A DNA stretch of 20,381 nucleotides from Mesoaciditogaceae bacterium (GCA_015486145.1 WFSH01000176.1:1-20381), one strand, 5' to 3'; counted from the first letter of the stretch, positions 1 through 7,645 are shown. Notes: generated by a model from the letters alone, not told the origin. Made by a program: numbers and translations.

Positions 1-854
1 GCAAAACGGAGGGGAACATGAATACGGACGTCGGCGTGTCCCTTTCAATTTTGAACGGTCCTGAGAATGCCAAGTTTTGCGTGTTGGAGATCGGAGCTCA
101 ATTTCCGGGGGATATTGCCAAGGTAGCCAAGGTTTTTAAACCAGATCTTTCTGTGATAACGGCGATTGGGAGTTCTCACTCCGCATTTATGGATGTGGTA
201 AGGGAAAAATCATCCATTTCTCAATGGACAAAGGGTGCGGTGATCTACGATGGTAACGGTAAAATTGGAGTGTTGTTGGGAAATAGGGGAAGAATTTTTA
301 CGAAACACGTGGATGATGTGAAATACGAGGGTTTGACGACTCATCTCGTTGTTCAAAAGAATAAATTGGATTTGGAAGGTGTGTGGGGGAAAGGCCAAAT
401 AAAGGATTTGGAAATGGCTTTAAGCGTAATGGATGAAATGGGGTTGAGGTGGTCGATAAATGATCTGAAAAAGTTATCACTTCCAAAAAGCAGAATGAAT
501 TTTGAAGATGTAAGCGGTTATATCCTTGTGGATGACACTTACAACGCAAGTCCAGAATCCCTTTACAACGTGGCGGAAGTCTCGTCTAAATTGGGTGAAA
601 CGGTGTGGGTACTTGCACCCATGGAAGAAGTCCGCTTAAATGAAGTGAGCAAAGAACTTGTGAAAATTTTTAATGAGTTTCATCCCAAAGCGGTTTTCAC
701 GGTGAAAGACGGATTTTATCCATTTGGCAGTCCTTACAACTTGGAAAAATTCTTGGTTACGGTGAAACGCGGTGATGTTATAGTTGTTAAAGGTTCAAGA
801 GTGCACAGGATGGAAAAGATTTTGGAGGAATTGAGGGGAGCTCTGCGTGGTTGA
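1..854 (+). CDS. murF: UDP-N-acetylmuramoyl-tripeptide--D-alanyl-D-alanine ligase (MurF), 5' truncated by window edge
   Basis: This is the C-terminal two thirds of a Mur ligase that adds D-Ala-D-Ala (or an equivalent dipeptide) to the UDP-MurNAc tripeptide in the cytoplasm. The frame is open from base 3, where it reads KTEGNMNTDVGV, the segment just after a Mur-ligase P-loop. The ATG at 18 is therefore internal and the true start lies upstream. Visible MurF signatures are LEIGAQFPGDI, VITAIGSSH, DDTYNASPESL and KGSRVHRMEKI. Other motifs are eroded: the usual HN-x-x-N adenine-side motif is replaced by GKGQIKDLEMAL, and the usual GDM-x-ELG reads LAPMEEVR. From the P-loop side to the end it is about 284 residues, shorter than E. 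coli MurF over the same span. It overlaps mraY by 8 nt. Its position directly before mraY supports MurF over MurE. Confidence 0.88.
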   Translation, partial: KTEGNMNTDVGVSLSILNGPENAKFCVLEIGAQFPGDIAKVAKVFKPDLSVITAIGSSHSAFMDVVREKSSISQWTKGAVIYDGNGKIGVLLGNRGRIFTKHVDDVKYEGLTTHLVVQKNKLDLEGVWGKGQIKDLEMALSVMDEMGLRWSINDLKKLSLPKSRMNFEDVSGYILVDDTYNASPESLYNVAEVSSKLGETVWVLAPMEEVRLNEVSKELVKIFNEFHPKAVFTVKDGFYPFGSPYNLEKFLVTVKRGDVIVVKGSRVHRMEKILEELRGALRG

Positions 855-1794
855 ATTTTTGGAAGTGTCGATCTCGTTCTTTTTCGTTTTGATTTTGACG
901 TATCCTTTTATCATTTGGATGAGAAGCCAGAGGATAGGCCAGCACATTCGCACTGAAGGGCCAGATATGCACAATTACAAAGAAGGTACCCCAACGATGG
1001 GGGGATTGGTGTTTGTGCCCGTTGCGGTGATCGTAGCCATGATTTTTGATAAGAGCCCACAAACAGTACTTTTGGCACTTTCTACGTTCGCTTTTTCGTG
1101 TGTAGGTTATGTCGATGGTGTCATCAAGATTCTAAGGAAAACTTCTGATGGCTTAAGTACGAAGCAGAAGCTTGCCTTTCAGTTTGTGGTGGCAATTTTT
1201 GTGTACATTGTTGCTGAAAGGATAAACCCACACACTTTTACCTTTATTCCCCTTGGTGGACAATGGAACATGGCGTGGTTTTACCCGATATTTGCCGTGA
1301 TTTTCATGGTGGGAATGTCCAACGCTTCAAATATTACGGATGGATTGGATGGACTTGCCGGTGGTGTGTACGTGATAAGCGCGATTGGATTGGTGATTTT
1401 TTCTATTTTTAGGCATCTCCCACTGACGATGACGCTTTCCACCATTGGTGGGACTTTGGCTTTCCTCTTTTACAACATGCGACCTGCTAAAATTTTCATG
1501 GGTGATATGGGCTCTCTCGCTTTGGGTGGGTACATTGGGGTACTTGGAGTTTTGTACGGTTACGAACTGTGGATGCTTTTACTCTTTCCCGTGTTTGTGA
1601 TAGAAGTGTTGAGTGATATTATTCAAATAGGAAGTTTGAGATTTCTGAAACGTCATGTCTTTTTAATGGCTCCCATCCATCATCATTATGAGCTCAAAGG
1701 GAAGAGCGAGTTTAATGTGACGGTTTCTTTTTGGCTCTTTGATGTGATCTTTGTAGGAGCCTTAGGAGGGTTGATGTTGTGCGTTTTTCACTGA
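847..1794 (+). CDS. mraY: Phospho-N-acetylmuramoyl-pentapeptide-transferase (MraY)
   Basis: This is the integral membrane enzyme that transfers phospho-MurNAc-pentapeptide from UDP to undecaprenyl phosphate, making lipid I. At 315 residues with about ten hydrophobic segments it is a normal MraY length. Diagnostic motifs are EGTPTMGG (46-53), NITDGLDGLAGG (162-173), MGDMGSLALGG (218-228, with the Mg-binding Asp220) and the HHH loop (278-280). The start is GTG with a GAGGGGAG Shine-Dalgarno just upstream, inside murF. An odd point is that the normally invariant DD pair of the first aspartate motif reads GYVDGVIK: Asp90 is present but the next residue is Gly91 (codon GGT at 1117-1119). The gene overlaps murF by 8 nt and murD by 16 nt. 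Confidence 0.95.
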   Translation: MVEFLEVSISFFFVLILTYPFIIWMRSQRIGQHIRTEGPDMHNYKEGTPTMGGLVFVPVAVIVAMIFDKSPQTVLLALSTFAFSCVGYVDGVIKILRKTSDGLSTKQKLAFQFVVAIFVYIVAERINPHTFTFIPLGGQWNMAWFYPIFAVIFMVGMSNASNITDGLDGLAGGVYVISAIGLVIFSIFRHLPLTMTLSTIGGTLAFLFYNMRPAKIFMGDMGSLALGGYIGVLGVLYGYELWMLLLFPVFVIEVLSDIIQIGSLRFLKRHVFLMAPIHHHYELKGKSEFNVTVSFWLFDVIFVGALGGLMLCVFH

Positions 1795-3050
1795 TCGGTT
1801 TTGGGATAAGTGGCAAGTCAGTTTTGAAATTCATATTGGTCCACAAGATGGGCGAGGTTTTTGTTTCGGAAAAGCGAAAGCTTGATCGGGAAAGTCTTGA
1901 ATTTTTGGTAAAAAACGGTATCGAATACGAAGAAGGTGGAAATACTTTCAAAGCCGCAAAAGCCGATGTGGTGATTTTTAGTCCCTCTGTAAGGCCGGAT
2001 AACTCGATACTTGAAGCGGCTCGTTCTTTTGGTGCGAGAACGATGGGAGAATTGGAATTTGCTTACAGGTATGCACTCAGAAATGCTAAAATTTTTGCGA
2101 TAACAGGCTCTAATGGCAAAACTACCACAACGTCGATCGTGGACCACATATTAAGAGTTGCCAAAATGAAGCACTTCACAGGTGGAAATATTGGCATACC
2201 TTCAACAGAATGGAAGGGCGAGCAAATTGTCGTTTTGGAAGTCAGCAGTTTTCAGCTTATGGGTTGTAATAACTTCAAACCTCATGTTGGTGCTGTGCTG
2301 AACATCACACCAAACCATTTGGATTGGCATAAGAACATGAAAGAGTATGTGAATGCCAAAATGAAGCTTTCCAACAGCGACGTTCTTTTGTACAATGAGG
2401 ATGATCAATTCATACCGAAGGTTGATGGCATAAAAGTTTCCAAAAATTTTGGAGATGTTCGTGTGGAGGAGAAAGGATTTTGGATAGGAGATGAGCATTT
2501 TTCACTTGAGGGATCTAAACTCTTTGGCATTCACAACACGTACAATGCAGCCTTCGCTTCCATGATGTGTAAGCTGTTGGACGTGAATTCAGATTTGATA
2601 GAAGAGGCTTTGATGAGTTTCTCTCCCCTTCCGCATCGTCAAGAGCGTGTGGCAGAAATTGACGGTGTGGTTTATGTGAATGATTCGAAATCCACAACAT
2701 CTGAGTCCACACTTGTTGCTCTTAGAAATTTCGATAATGCGGTGGTCATAATCGGAGGTCGTCCGAAGGAAAAAAATTACGGTAAACTTGCAAAAGGCAT
2801 ACGTGAAAGGGCAAAATATGCCGTTGTTGTGGGAGATATGATCCCGATGATGGAGGGCCTTTTAGATGGTTTTCCACACGATACTGCCAACTCAGTGGAA
2901 GAAGCCGTGGAAAAATCACGAAGCGTGGCGAGAAAAGGGGATGTCGTTTTGTTCAGCCCTGCCGCGACGTCTTTTGATATGTTCAAAAATTACAAAGAAC
3001 GCGGAGAAGTGTTCAAGAGGATAGTGTTGAATGGAAAGATCGGTGGCTAA
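1779..3050 (+). CDS. murD: UDP-N-acetylmuramoylalanine--D-glutamate ligase (MurD)
   Basis: This cytoplasmic ATP-dependent ligase adds D-Glu to UDP-MurNAc-L-Ala. The protein has 423 residues, slightly shorter than the 440-450 of many homologues. An N-terminal Rossmann-like UDP-binding domain starts with LIGFGISGKS. The P-loop ITGSNGKTTT begins at residue 108. Further motifs are EVSSFQL, NITPNHLDWH, HNTYNAAFA and a C-terminal NDSKSTTSEST block. In most MurD this block reads DSKATN, so a Thr sits where Asn is usual. The start is GTG at 1779, seven bases after the strong ribosome site AGGAGGG (1764-1770). It overlaps mraY by 16 nt and ftsW by 20 nt, as expected for a coupled dcw block. Confidence 0.95.
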   Translation: MRFSLIGFGISGKSVLKFILVHKMGEVFVSEKRKLDRESLEFLVKNGIEYEEGGNTFKAAKADVVIFSPSVRPDNSILEAARSFGARTMGELEFAYRYALRNAKIFAITGSNGKTTTTSIVDHILRVAKMKHFTGGNIGIPSTEWKGEQIVVLEVSSFQLMGCNNFKPHVGAVLNITPNHLDWHKNMKEYVNAKMKLSNSDVLLYNEDDQFIPKVDGIKVSKNFGDVRVEEKGFWIGDEHFSLEGSKLFGIHNTYNAAFASMMCKLLDVNSDLIEEALMSFSPLPHRQERVAEIDGVVYVNDSKSTTSESTLVALRNFDNAVVIIGGRPKEKNYGKLAKGIRERAKYAVVVGDMIPMMEGLLDGFPHDTANSVEEAVEKSRSVARKGDVVLFSPAATSFDMFKNYKERGEVFKRIVLNGKIGG

Positions 3051-4116
3051 AATTCTTGTTTTTTTATCGGTGATAACAGTAATAGGATTGGTGACACTGT
3101 ACAGTGCAAGTTACATAGCGACTTACAAATACCCTTTTCCACCGCCAAACTACTATTTTGATCGACAGATTTCTGCAATCGTTGTAGGAGCTGTTTTGAT
3201 GCTTTTTGCAAGTTTTTTTGATTACAAAAAGCATGAGTCGTACACAGGAATTTATTACGTGATCACGATCGTGGCCCTTCTTTCTGTTTTCTTCTCAAGG
3301 GGGGTGTACGGATCTCATCGATGGATATCTTTTGGGCCCTTATCTTTTCAGAGTTCAAGTCTCGCAAAACTCTTTCTCCTCGTTTATCTCGCCGCTTACG
3401 TTTACAGAGAAAAAGAAAGAATGTCCACATTTAAAAAAGGAGTGTTGGAACCGCTTCTGAAATTGAGTCCAATATACCTTTTGGTCTTTGTCGAGCCTGA
3501 TCTCGGAACGACCGCATTTCTTGTCACACTTACGTTGGCAATTCTTTATGTGTCAGGCGCAAGGCTTTATCACATACTTTCAATTCTTGGAATAGGCGCG
3601 TTGGTAATTTTTGGAGCGTATAAATTACACGCGTTTCACACTTACCAGATAGATCGTTTGTCTTCTTTTTTCTCATTTTTAACAACTGGACACACCAATT
3701 ATCAGGCTTCTATGGCGTTGTCGGCGATAAATCACGGAGGCTTTTGGGGAGTGGGACCAGGCGCCGGAATTTACAAATTTTATCTTCCCGTTCAATTCAG
3801 CGATTTTATATTTGCCGTTTTCGGCGAAGAATTTGGAATTTTAGGTATGACCATTCTTATCTTCCTTTACTATATGTTGGTACGTGAGATCGTTCATGTT
3901 GGTCTGAAGATTGATGATATCTATGCCAGGGTGTACGTCGTTGGGTACGCCTTTATGATAGCTTTTCAAGTGCTGTTAAATGCGGGGGTTTCTCTTGGAA
4001 TAGTGCCAGTTACAGGGGTCACACTTCCATTTGTGAGTTATGGGGGAAGTTCCATAGTTACCTTGATGGCTGGACTTGGGGTGGTGATAAACATTGCTTA
4101 CTCATCAAAAGGTTAA
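3031..4116 (+). CDS. ftsW: SEDS-family peptidoglycan glycosyltransferase FtsW
   Basis: This is a SEDS (shape, elongation, division, sporulation) polytopic membrane protein. FtsW polymerises glycan strands at the septum together with a class B PBP. The protein has 361 residues with about ten membrane segments. Signatures are GSHRWISFG (about 94-102), VEPDLGTTAF (154-163), the large-loop segment NYQASMALSAINHGGFWGVG, LPVQFSDFIFAVFGEEFGI with the catalytic Asp258, and the C-terminal PVTGVTLPFVSYGGSS. The usual fQPSELAK block reads FQSSSLAK here. The start is ATG at 3031 inside murD. The location between murD and murG is the classical ftsW position, which favours FtsW over RodA. Confidence 0.93.
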   Translation: MERSVAKILVFLSVITVIGLVTLYSASYIATYKYPFPPPNYYFDRQISAIVVGAVLMLFASFFDYKKHESYTGIYYVITIVALLSVFFSRGVYGSHRWISFGPLSFQSSSLAKLFLLVYLAAYVYREKERMSTFKKGVLEPLLKLSPIYLLVFVEPDLGTTAFLVTLTLAILYVSGARLYHILSILGIGALVIFGAYKLHAFHTYQIDRLSSFFSFLTTGHTNYQASMALSAINHGGFWGVGPGAGIYKFYLPVQFSDFIFAVFGEEFGILGMTILIFLYYMLVREIVHVGLKIDDIYARVYVVGYAFMIAFQVLLNAGVSLGIVPVTGVTLPFVSYGGSSIVTLMAGLGVVINIAYSSKG

Positions 4117-5143
4117 AGGCATTTTCGCTGCTGGTGTTACGGGGGGACACATTTATCCCGCCATTGCCGTTGCAGAAGAAATGAGGAAAATTGTGCCCTT
4201 GGAGGCCACCTTTATTGGAACTGGCCGAGGGGCCGAGTCGAGGATATTTAGAAACTTTCCGTACAAATACAAGATAATACGCGCTCGAGGAAGCGATGTT
4301 GGAAAATTTTCTTACATCTACCACAATGGTTTGGCATTTTTTCAAGCCATTTTGACCGTTCAAAAAATAAGGCCGCATTTTGTTTTCACGACAGGAGGAT
4401 ATATTGGTGGAATCGTTGGATATGCCGCTCATTTGCTGAGAGTTCCCGTTTTTTTGCATGAGGCCAATGTGAATGCCGGCGTTTCAAACAAGAAATTGTC
4501 AAGATACACGTTGATTGAGTTCTGTTCCTTCAAACCAACTATGAAAGAATTTCCGCATGCGGTTCTCAGCGTTACACCGATACGAAGTGATTTTTATAAA
4601 CCTATGGATGACAGTTTTAAAGCCGAGTTTTCGATCGTTGACGGCTCAAAAATTGTTCTCGCTTTTGGTGGCAGCGAAGGTGCGGATAAGATAGATGAGA
4701 TTGTGGATGAAGTTGCAGATGAGATGAAAGGCTACATGTTCTTTCATGTGGGAAAATTGAAAATAGAAAAGCCAAACGTTATACATTTTGATTATCTTGA
4801 CGACATGGCCCGTATCATGAAAAACGCTGATGTGGTGATCTCACGAGCTGGTGCAAGCACGATAGCGGAAATAATAGCTTCTTCCAGGCCGGCAATTTTA
4901 GTACCATGGAAAGATTCTCTAAATTCACATCAAGAGTCGAATGCGAGGTATTTGGAAAAAGCTGGTGGGGCTTTTGTGATCGATGAAAGTAACTTTTCAC
5001 GTGAAACGGTGAAAAAATTACTCGAGAAGATCGTTGAGCCAGAGATCAATTCAAAGATGTCACGAGCACTTGAAGATTTGAGTTCAGGTTCACATTCTGC
5101 TGAAGTCATCGCGAGAACCATAATAAAAATAACTCTTGGATGA
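4094..5143 (+). CDS. murG: UDP-N-acetylglucosamine--undecaprenyl-pyrophosphoryl-MurNAc-pentapeptide transferase (MurG)
   Basis: This peripheral membrane GT28 glycosyltransferase adds GlcNAc to lipid I to make lipid II. The protein has 349 residues. Motifs are GVTGGHIYPAIAVAEEM near the N terminus, FTTGGYIGG, HEANVNAGVSNK, FGGSEGA, SRAGASTIAEI and LVPWKDSLNSHQESNA, which together span the acceptor and UDP-GlcNAc sites. The start must be TTG at 4094: in-frame stops at 4085 and 4088 lie just upstream, and no other start codon precedes the essential GVTGGH loop. It overlaps ftsW by 23 nt. murC, which often follows murG, is absent; the next genes are on the opposite strand. Confidence 0.95.
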   Translation: MLTHQKVKGIFAAGVTGGHIYPAIAVAEEMRKIVPLEATFIGTGRGAESRIFRNFPYKYKIIRARGSDVGKFSYIYHNGLAFFQAILTVQKIRPHFVFTTGGYIGGIVGYAAHLLRVPVFLHEANVNAGVSNKKLSRYTLIEFCSFKPTMKEFPHAVLSVTPIRSDFYKPMDDSFKAEFSIVDGSKIVLAFGGSEGADKIDEIVDEVADEMKGYMFFHVGKLKIEKPNVIHFDYLDDMARIMKNADVVISRAGASTIAEIIASSRPAILVPWKDSLNSHQESNARYLEKAGGAFVIDESNFSRETVKKLLEKIVEPEINSKMSRALEDLSSGSHSAEVIARTIIKITLG

Positions 5144-5227
5144 TTTTGTATGATCTCTTGGAGAGTTCTTATGTTTTAACAATACTTTTTGTTGTTTAGT
5201 TTTCTTTTGAACATTCCAAGAATAAAA

Positions 5228-5561
5228 GAGGGAATAGAGCTGTAAGCCGGATTCTGTCGTGGATGATCATCTATCTAAAGAGCACGTTACCGTGCTCCTT
5301 AAGCGACCTACCAGAGGGTTGGCGGGCCACCTACTAACCCCTCGACTTGGTCTTGCTTCGGGTGGGGGTTGTCAGGCCAAACGGTTTCCCGTTTGCCGGT
5401 GAGCTCTTACCTCGCCTTTCCATCCTTGCCCTTGAAGGCGGTTTCCTTTTCTATAACCCTTTCCAAGGATCACTCCTTCCGGGTGTTACCCGGCACCCTG
5501 CCCTGTGAAGTCCGGACTTTCCTCGATCCAAATGGATCGCGATCATCCGCTCCATTCCCTC
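5228..5561 (-). ncRNA. rnpB: RNase P RNA (type A)
   Basis: This is the catalytic RNA that trims 5' leaders from pre-tRNAs. Read on the minus strand, the 5' conserved block GAGGAAAGTCCGGACTTCAC (complement of about 5506-5525) and the 3' block GACAGAATCCGGCTTACAGC (complement of 5239-5258) are the P4 and flanking signatures of bacterial RNase P RNA. A perfect 13-bp P1 helix closes the molecule: 5549-5561 pairs with 5228-5240. Internal hairpins include one capped by a GTAA tetraloop (GAGCACG...CGTGCTC, about 5281-5298). The length is about 334 nt. The 5' strand of P1 overlaps the last bases of the surE stop codon, so rnpB is probably cut from the surE transcript. Confidence 0.95.
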
Positions 5562-6330
5562 AGTCATTTTTGAACAGTGAGAGTTCTTGAAGCTTTTCCA
5601 TGAATTTCAAATCGTTGTAAAATATGGTTATCGGAGTAACAGAAACATAGTTGTTTCTGACGGCGTAATAATCCGCATCTTCGCCGGGATCGTCTTCTAT
5701 TATTTCTCCCAGCATCCAATAATATGTGTTTCCAAAAGGATCTTTTCTTGCTTCAAAGAAATCTTGGAACCGTCTTTTTGATTGGCGTGTGAGTTTGTAA
5801 CCTTTCAGTTCGTCACGCGAGATAGCTGGAACGTTTACATTGAGAGCTGAGAATTTTGGAAACTCTTCAAGATTTAGATTTTCAATGAGCTCAGCTGTTA
5901 CTTTCGCTGCGGATGAAAAATTTGGGTTGCTGTTAGAACAACTTGAAATGGCAATGGACGGGACTTCCATCAAAGCGCCTTCCAACGCACCGGAAACTGT
6001 TCCGGAGTACATAACATCCGTTCCAAGATTAGCACCTTTGTTTATGCCACTTAAAACGAGATCAACTTTTTTGTCTTTTAATATGGCTTGAATTCCGAGT
6101 TTCACACAATCTGCCGGCGTTCCATTAACGGCATACCCAAAAAACTCATCACCGAATTTAACTTCTTTAGCCCACAATGGGTTGCGAATGGTTATCGCAT
6201 GCCCTGTGGCACTTCTTTCAACGTCCGGAGCGACCACGTGAACTTCTGCCTTTTTTGATATCTCTTTTGCAAGTGCAATTATTCCTTCAGACATTATACC
6301 ATCATCATTTGTTATAAGTATTCTCAACAT
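5560..6330 (-). CDS. surE: 5'/3'-nucleotidase SurE
   Basis: This is a cytoplasmic metal-dependent phosphatase acting on nucleoside 5'- and 3'-monophosphates and on short polyphosphate or oligonucleotide ends. The protein has 256 residues, the typical size. All metal and phosphate residues are present: Asp9-Asp10 in TNDDGI, Ser40 in VERSATGHA and Asn97 in SGINKGANLG. VNGTPADCV and YSGTVSGALEG are further family blocks. The ATG at 6330 has an AGGAGG ribosome site about 5 nt upstream. A promoter with a consensus -10 lies just beyond. The stop codon abuts the 5' end of rnpB with a 2-nt overlap. Confidence 0.96.
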   Translation of the reverse strand: MLRILITNDDGIMSEGIIALAKEISKKAEVHVVAPDVERSATGHAITIRNPLWAKEVKFGDEFFGYAVNGTPADCVKLGIQAILKDKKVDLVLSGINKGANLGTDVMYSGTVSGALEGALMEVPSIAISSCSNSNPNFSSAAKVTAELIENLNLEEFPKFSALNVNVPAISRDELKGYKLTRQSKRRFQDFFEARKDPFGNTYYWMLGEIIEDDPGEDADYYAVRNNYVSVTPITIFYNDLKFMEKLQELSLFKND

Positions 6331-6356
6331 TCTCGCCTCCTAAAGTTTGTTCACGC

Positions 6357-6386
6357 ATTATACAATAAAATTTCTCTCTTTTACAA
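6357..6386 (-). promoter_or_regulatory. Promoter for surE-rnpB
   Basis: Read on the minus strand, a -35 TTGTAA (6386-6381) and a perfect -10 TATAAT (6362-6357) are separated by 18 bp. The implied start, near 6350, gives a leader of about 20 nt to the surE ATG. It points away from the promoter at 6404-6432. Confidence 0.75.
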
Positions 6387-6403
6387 GCGCCATTGTGACT
6401 TTT

Positions 6404-6432
6404 TTGCCAGAATTCATCTGAAGGTTTATAAT
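6404..6432 (+). promoter_or_regulatory. Promoter for the D-cysteine desulfhydrase-like gene
   Basis: A -35 TTGCCA (6404-6409) and a -10 TATAAT (6427-6432) are spaced by exactly 17 bp, close to the ideal housekeeping-sigma promoter. Transcription would begin near 6439, about 40 nt before the ATG at 6479. Confidence 0.8.
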
Positions 6433-6478
6433 CGATTGATGATGTTAGTATGCAGCATGAACTAAAGGGGTGAGGAAA

Positions 6479-7456
6479 ATGTTTGACTTTTTAAAGGACA
6501 GGTTGACTCTTGGTATATTCCCAACTCCCATAGAGCGAATGAATTTTGGAGAAAAATTGGGCATAAATTTGTTCGTAAAGCGCGACGATCTTGATGAATT
6601 CTTAGGCTCGGGTAACAAGGTAAGAAAGTTGGAATATCTTTTGTACGAAGCAAAATCTCTGTCGTGTGATACAGTTCTCAGCGCCGGTGGTATGCAGTCG
6701 AACCATTGCAGGGCCACCGCTTATTTTGCCAAAAGACTTGAAATGGAGGTTGAACTTTTCCTTTTCGGAAACAGTGAGGTGCAAGGAAACCTTTTGATAG
6801 ATAGATTACTTGGCGCCAGGATACATCCAATAACACATGAGGAGTATGATGATATCGAAAAAATCATGGAGAAAAGAGCCGCCACACTTGAAAATGCGGG
6901 ACACAAGGTTTACGTTATTCCACCAGGAGGTTCTAACGCCACAGGTTTGCTGGGGTATGCTTCTATGGTCAACGAGTTGAGAGATTGGGAAAAACGGAAT
7001 TTGAAATTCGATTACATAGTTTGTGCGACCGGAACGGCTGGAACGATCTCCGGTTTGGAAATCGGAAAGCAAATGTACGGCGAGAAGTTTAAAGTGTTGG
7101 GAATAAACGTGACAAAGAAAAAATCTAAAGAATTTAAAGAAAAGATTTCAACGATGGTGAAAGATTTCAATTTGAAGTTTGGCACAAACTTTGAAATGCA
7201 GCTTCCAGAAGTTGTGGATGGCTATGTTGGTCAAGATTATGCAGTGGCCTCTAAAGAAGACTTTGAAATCATAAAAGAGGTTGCGCTCAGCGATCACATC
7301 ATACTCGATCCAGTTTACACTGCAAAAGCATTTAAGGGAATGAAGGATCTTGTAAAAAAAGGAATGATACCCAATGGCTCAAATGTTTTATTCGTTCATA
7401 CCGGCGGGACATTTGGAATCTTTGCATTCGCTGAGCAGCTGAAAGCACATTTATGA
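6479..7456 (+). CDS. PLP-dependent D-cysteine desulfhydrase (ACC deaminase family)
   Basis: This is a fold-type II PLP enzyme of the ACC deaminase/DcyD family, which would degrade D-cysteine to pyruvate, sulfide and ammonia. The protein has 325 residues. Lys47 in GSGNKVRK is the Schiff-base lysine, and Ser74 in GGMQSNH lies 27 residues on, as in ACC deaminase. PPGGSNATG and CATGTAGTISG are phosphate-cup loops. Two positions that separate activities, Glu and Leu in true ACC deaminases (E295, L322), are Thr281 (DPVYTAK) and Thr308 (HTGGT). Their 27-residue spacing matches, and Thr-Thr is the DcyD pattern. I chose the ATG at 6479 because GGGGTGAGG sits just upstream. A GTG at 6470 is in frame but has no room for a ribosome site. 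The gene stands alone, convergent with the tRNAs. Confidence 0.85.
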   Translation: MFDFLKDRLTLGIFPTPIERMNFGEKLGINLFVKRDDLDEFLGSGNKVRKLEYLLYEAKSLSCDTVLSAGGMQSNHCRATAYFAKRLEMEVELFLFGNSEVQGNLLIDRLLGARIHPITHEEYDDIEKIMEKRAATLENAGHKVYVIPPGGSNATGLLGYASMVNELRDWEKRNLKFDYIVCATGTAGTISGLEIGKQMYGEKFKVLGINVTKKKSKEFKEKISTMVKDFNLKFGTNFEMQLPEVVDGYVGQDYAVASKEDFEIIKEVALSDHIILDPVYTAKAFKGMKDLVKKGMIPNGSNVLFVHTGGTFGIFAFAEQLKAHL

Positions 7457-7482
7457 AGAGTTTACGTGATAACGAAACGAAT

Positions 7483-7559
7483 TGGCGCGCCTGGCGGGAG
7501 TCGAACCCACAACCCTCGGATCCGAAGTCCGATGCTCTATCCAATTGAGCCACAGGCGC
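7483..7559 (-). tRNA. tRNA-Arg(TCG)
   Basis: A full cloverleaf is seen on the minus strand. Acceptor GCGCCTG pairs with CAGGCGC, the D-stem is GCTC/GAGC, the anticodon loop is CTTCGGA with anticodon TCG, and the T-arm is GTGGG-TTCGACT-CCCGC. The discriminator is G, and the CCA end is encoded. It is the last of three tandem tRNAs, 4 nt after tRNA-His. Confidence 0.97.
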
Positions 7560-7563
7560 CTTC

Positions 7564-7640
7564 TGGGGTGGCTGGCGGGGCTTGAACCCGCAACATTCGG
7601 ATCCACAGTCCGACGCTCTGCCAGTTGAGCTACAGCCACC
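7564..7640 (-). tRNA. tRNA-His(GTG)
   Basis: The acceptor GTGGCTG pairs with CAGCCAC. The anticodon loop CTGTGGA gives anticodon GTG, and the T-arm is GCGGG-TTCAAGC-CCCGC. The gene has the histidine hallmark, an extra G at -1 facing discriminator C73. CCA is encoded. It lies 5 nt after tRNA-Arg(TCT) and 4 nt before tRNA-Arg(TCG). Confidence 0.97.
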
Positions 7641-7645
7641 ACGCT

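Noticed and set aside
18..20. ATG at 18 as the start of murF
   Set aside because: The frame is open upstream and already encodes the conserved post-P-loop residues, so the gene is cut by the window edge.
5131..5195. Terminator after murG
   Set aside because: AACTCT/AGAGTT has a 25-nt loop and AACAA/TTGTT is only a 5-bp A/T stem; neither is convincing.
5369..5590. Plus-strand 73-codon frame
   Set aside because: It runs antisense through rnpB, whose conserved blocks and P1 helix are clear.
7332..7642. Two minus-strand open frames across the tRNA genes
   Set aside because: They are translations of tRNA-Arg and tRNA-His sequence, a well-known artefact; the cloverleaves explain the region fully.
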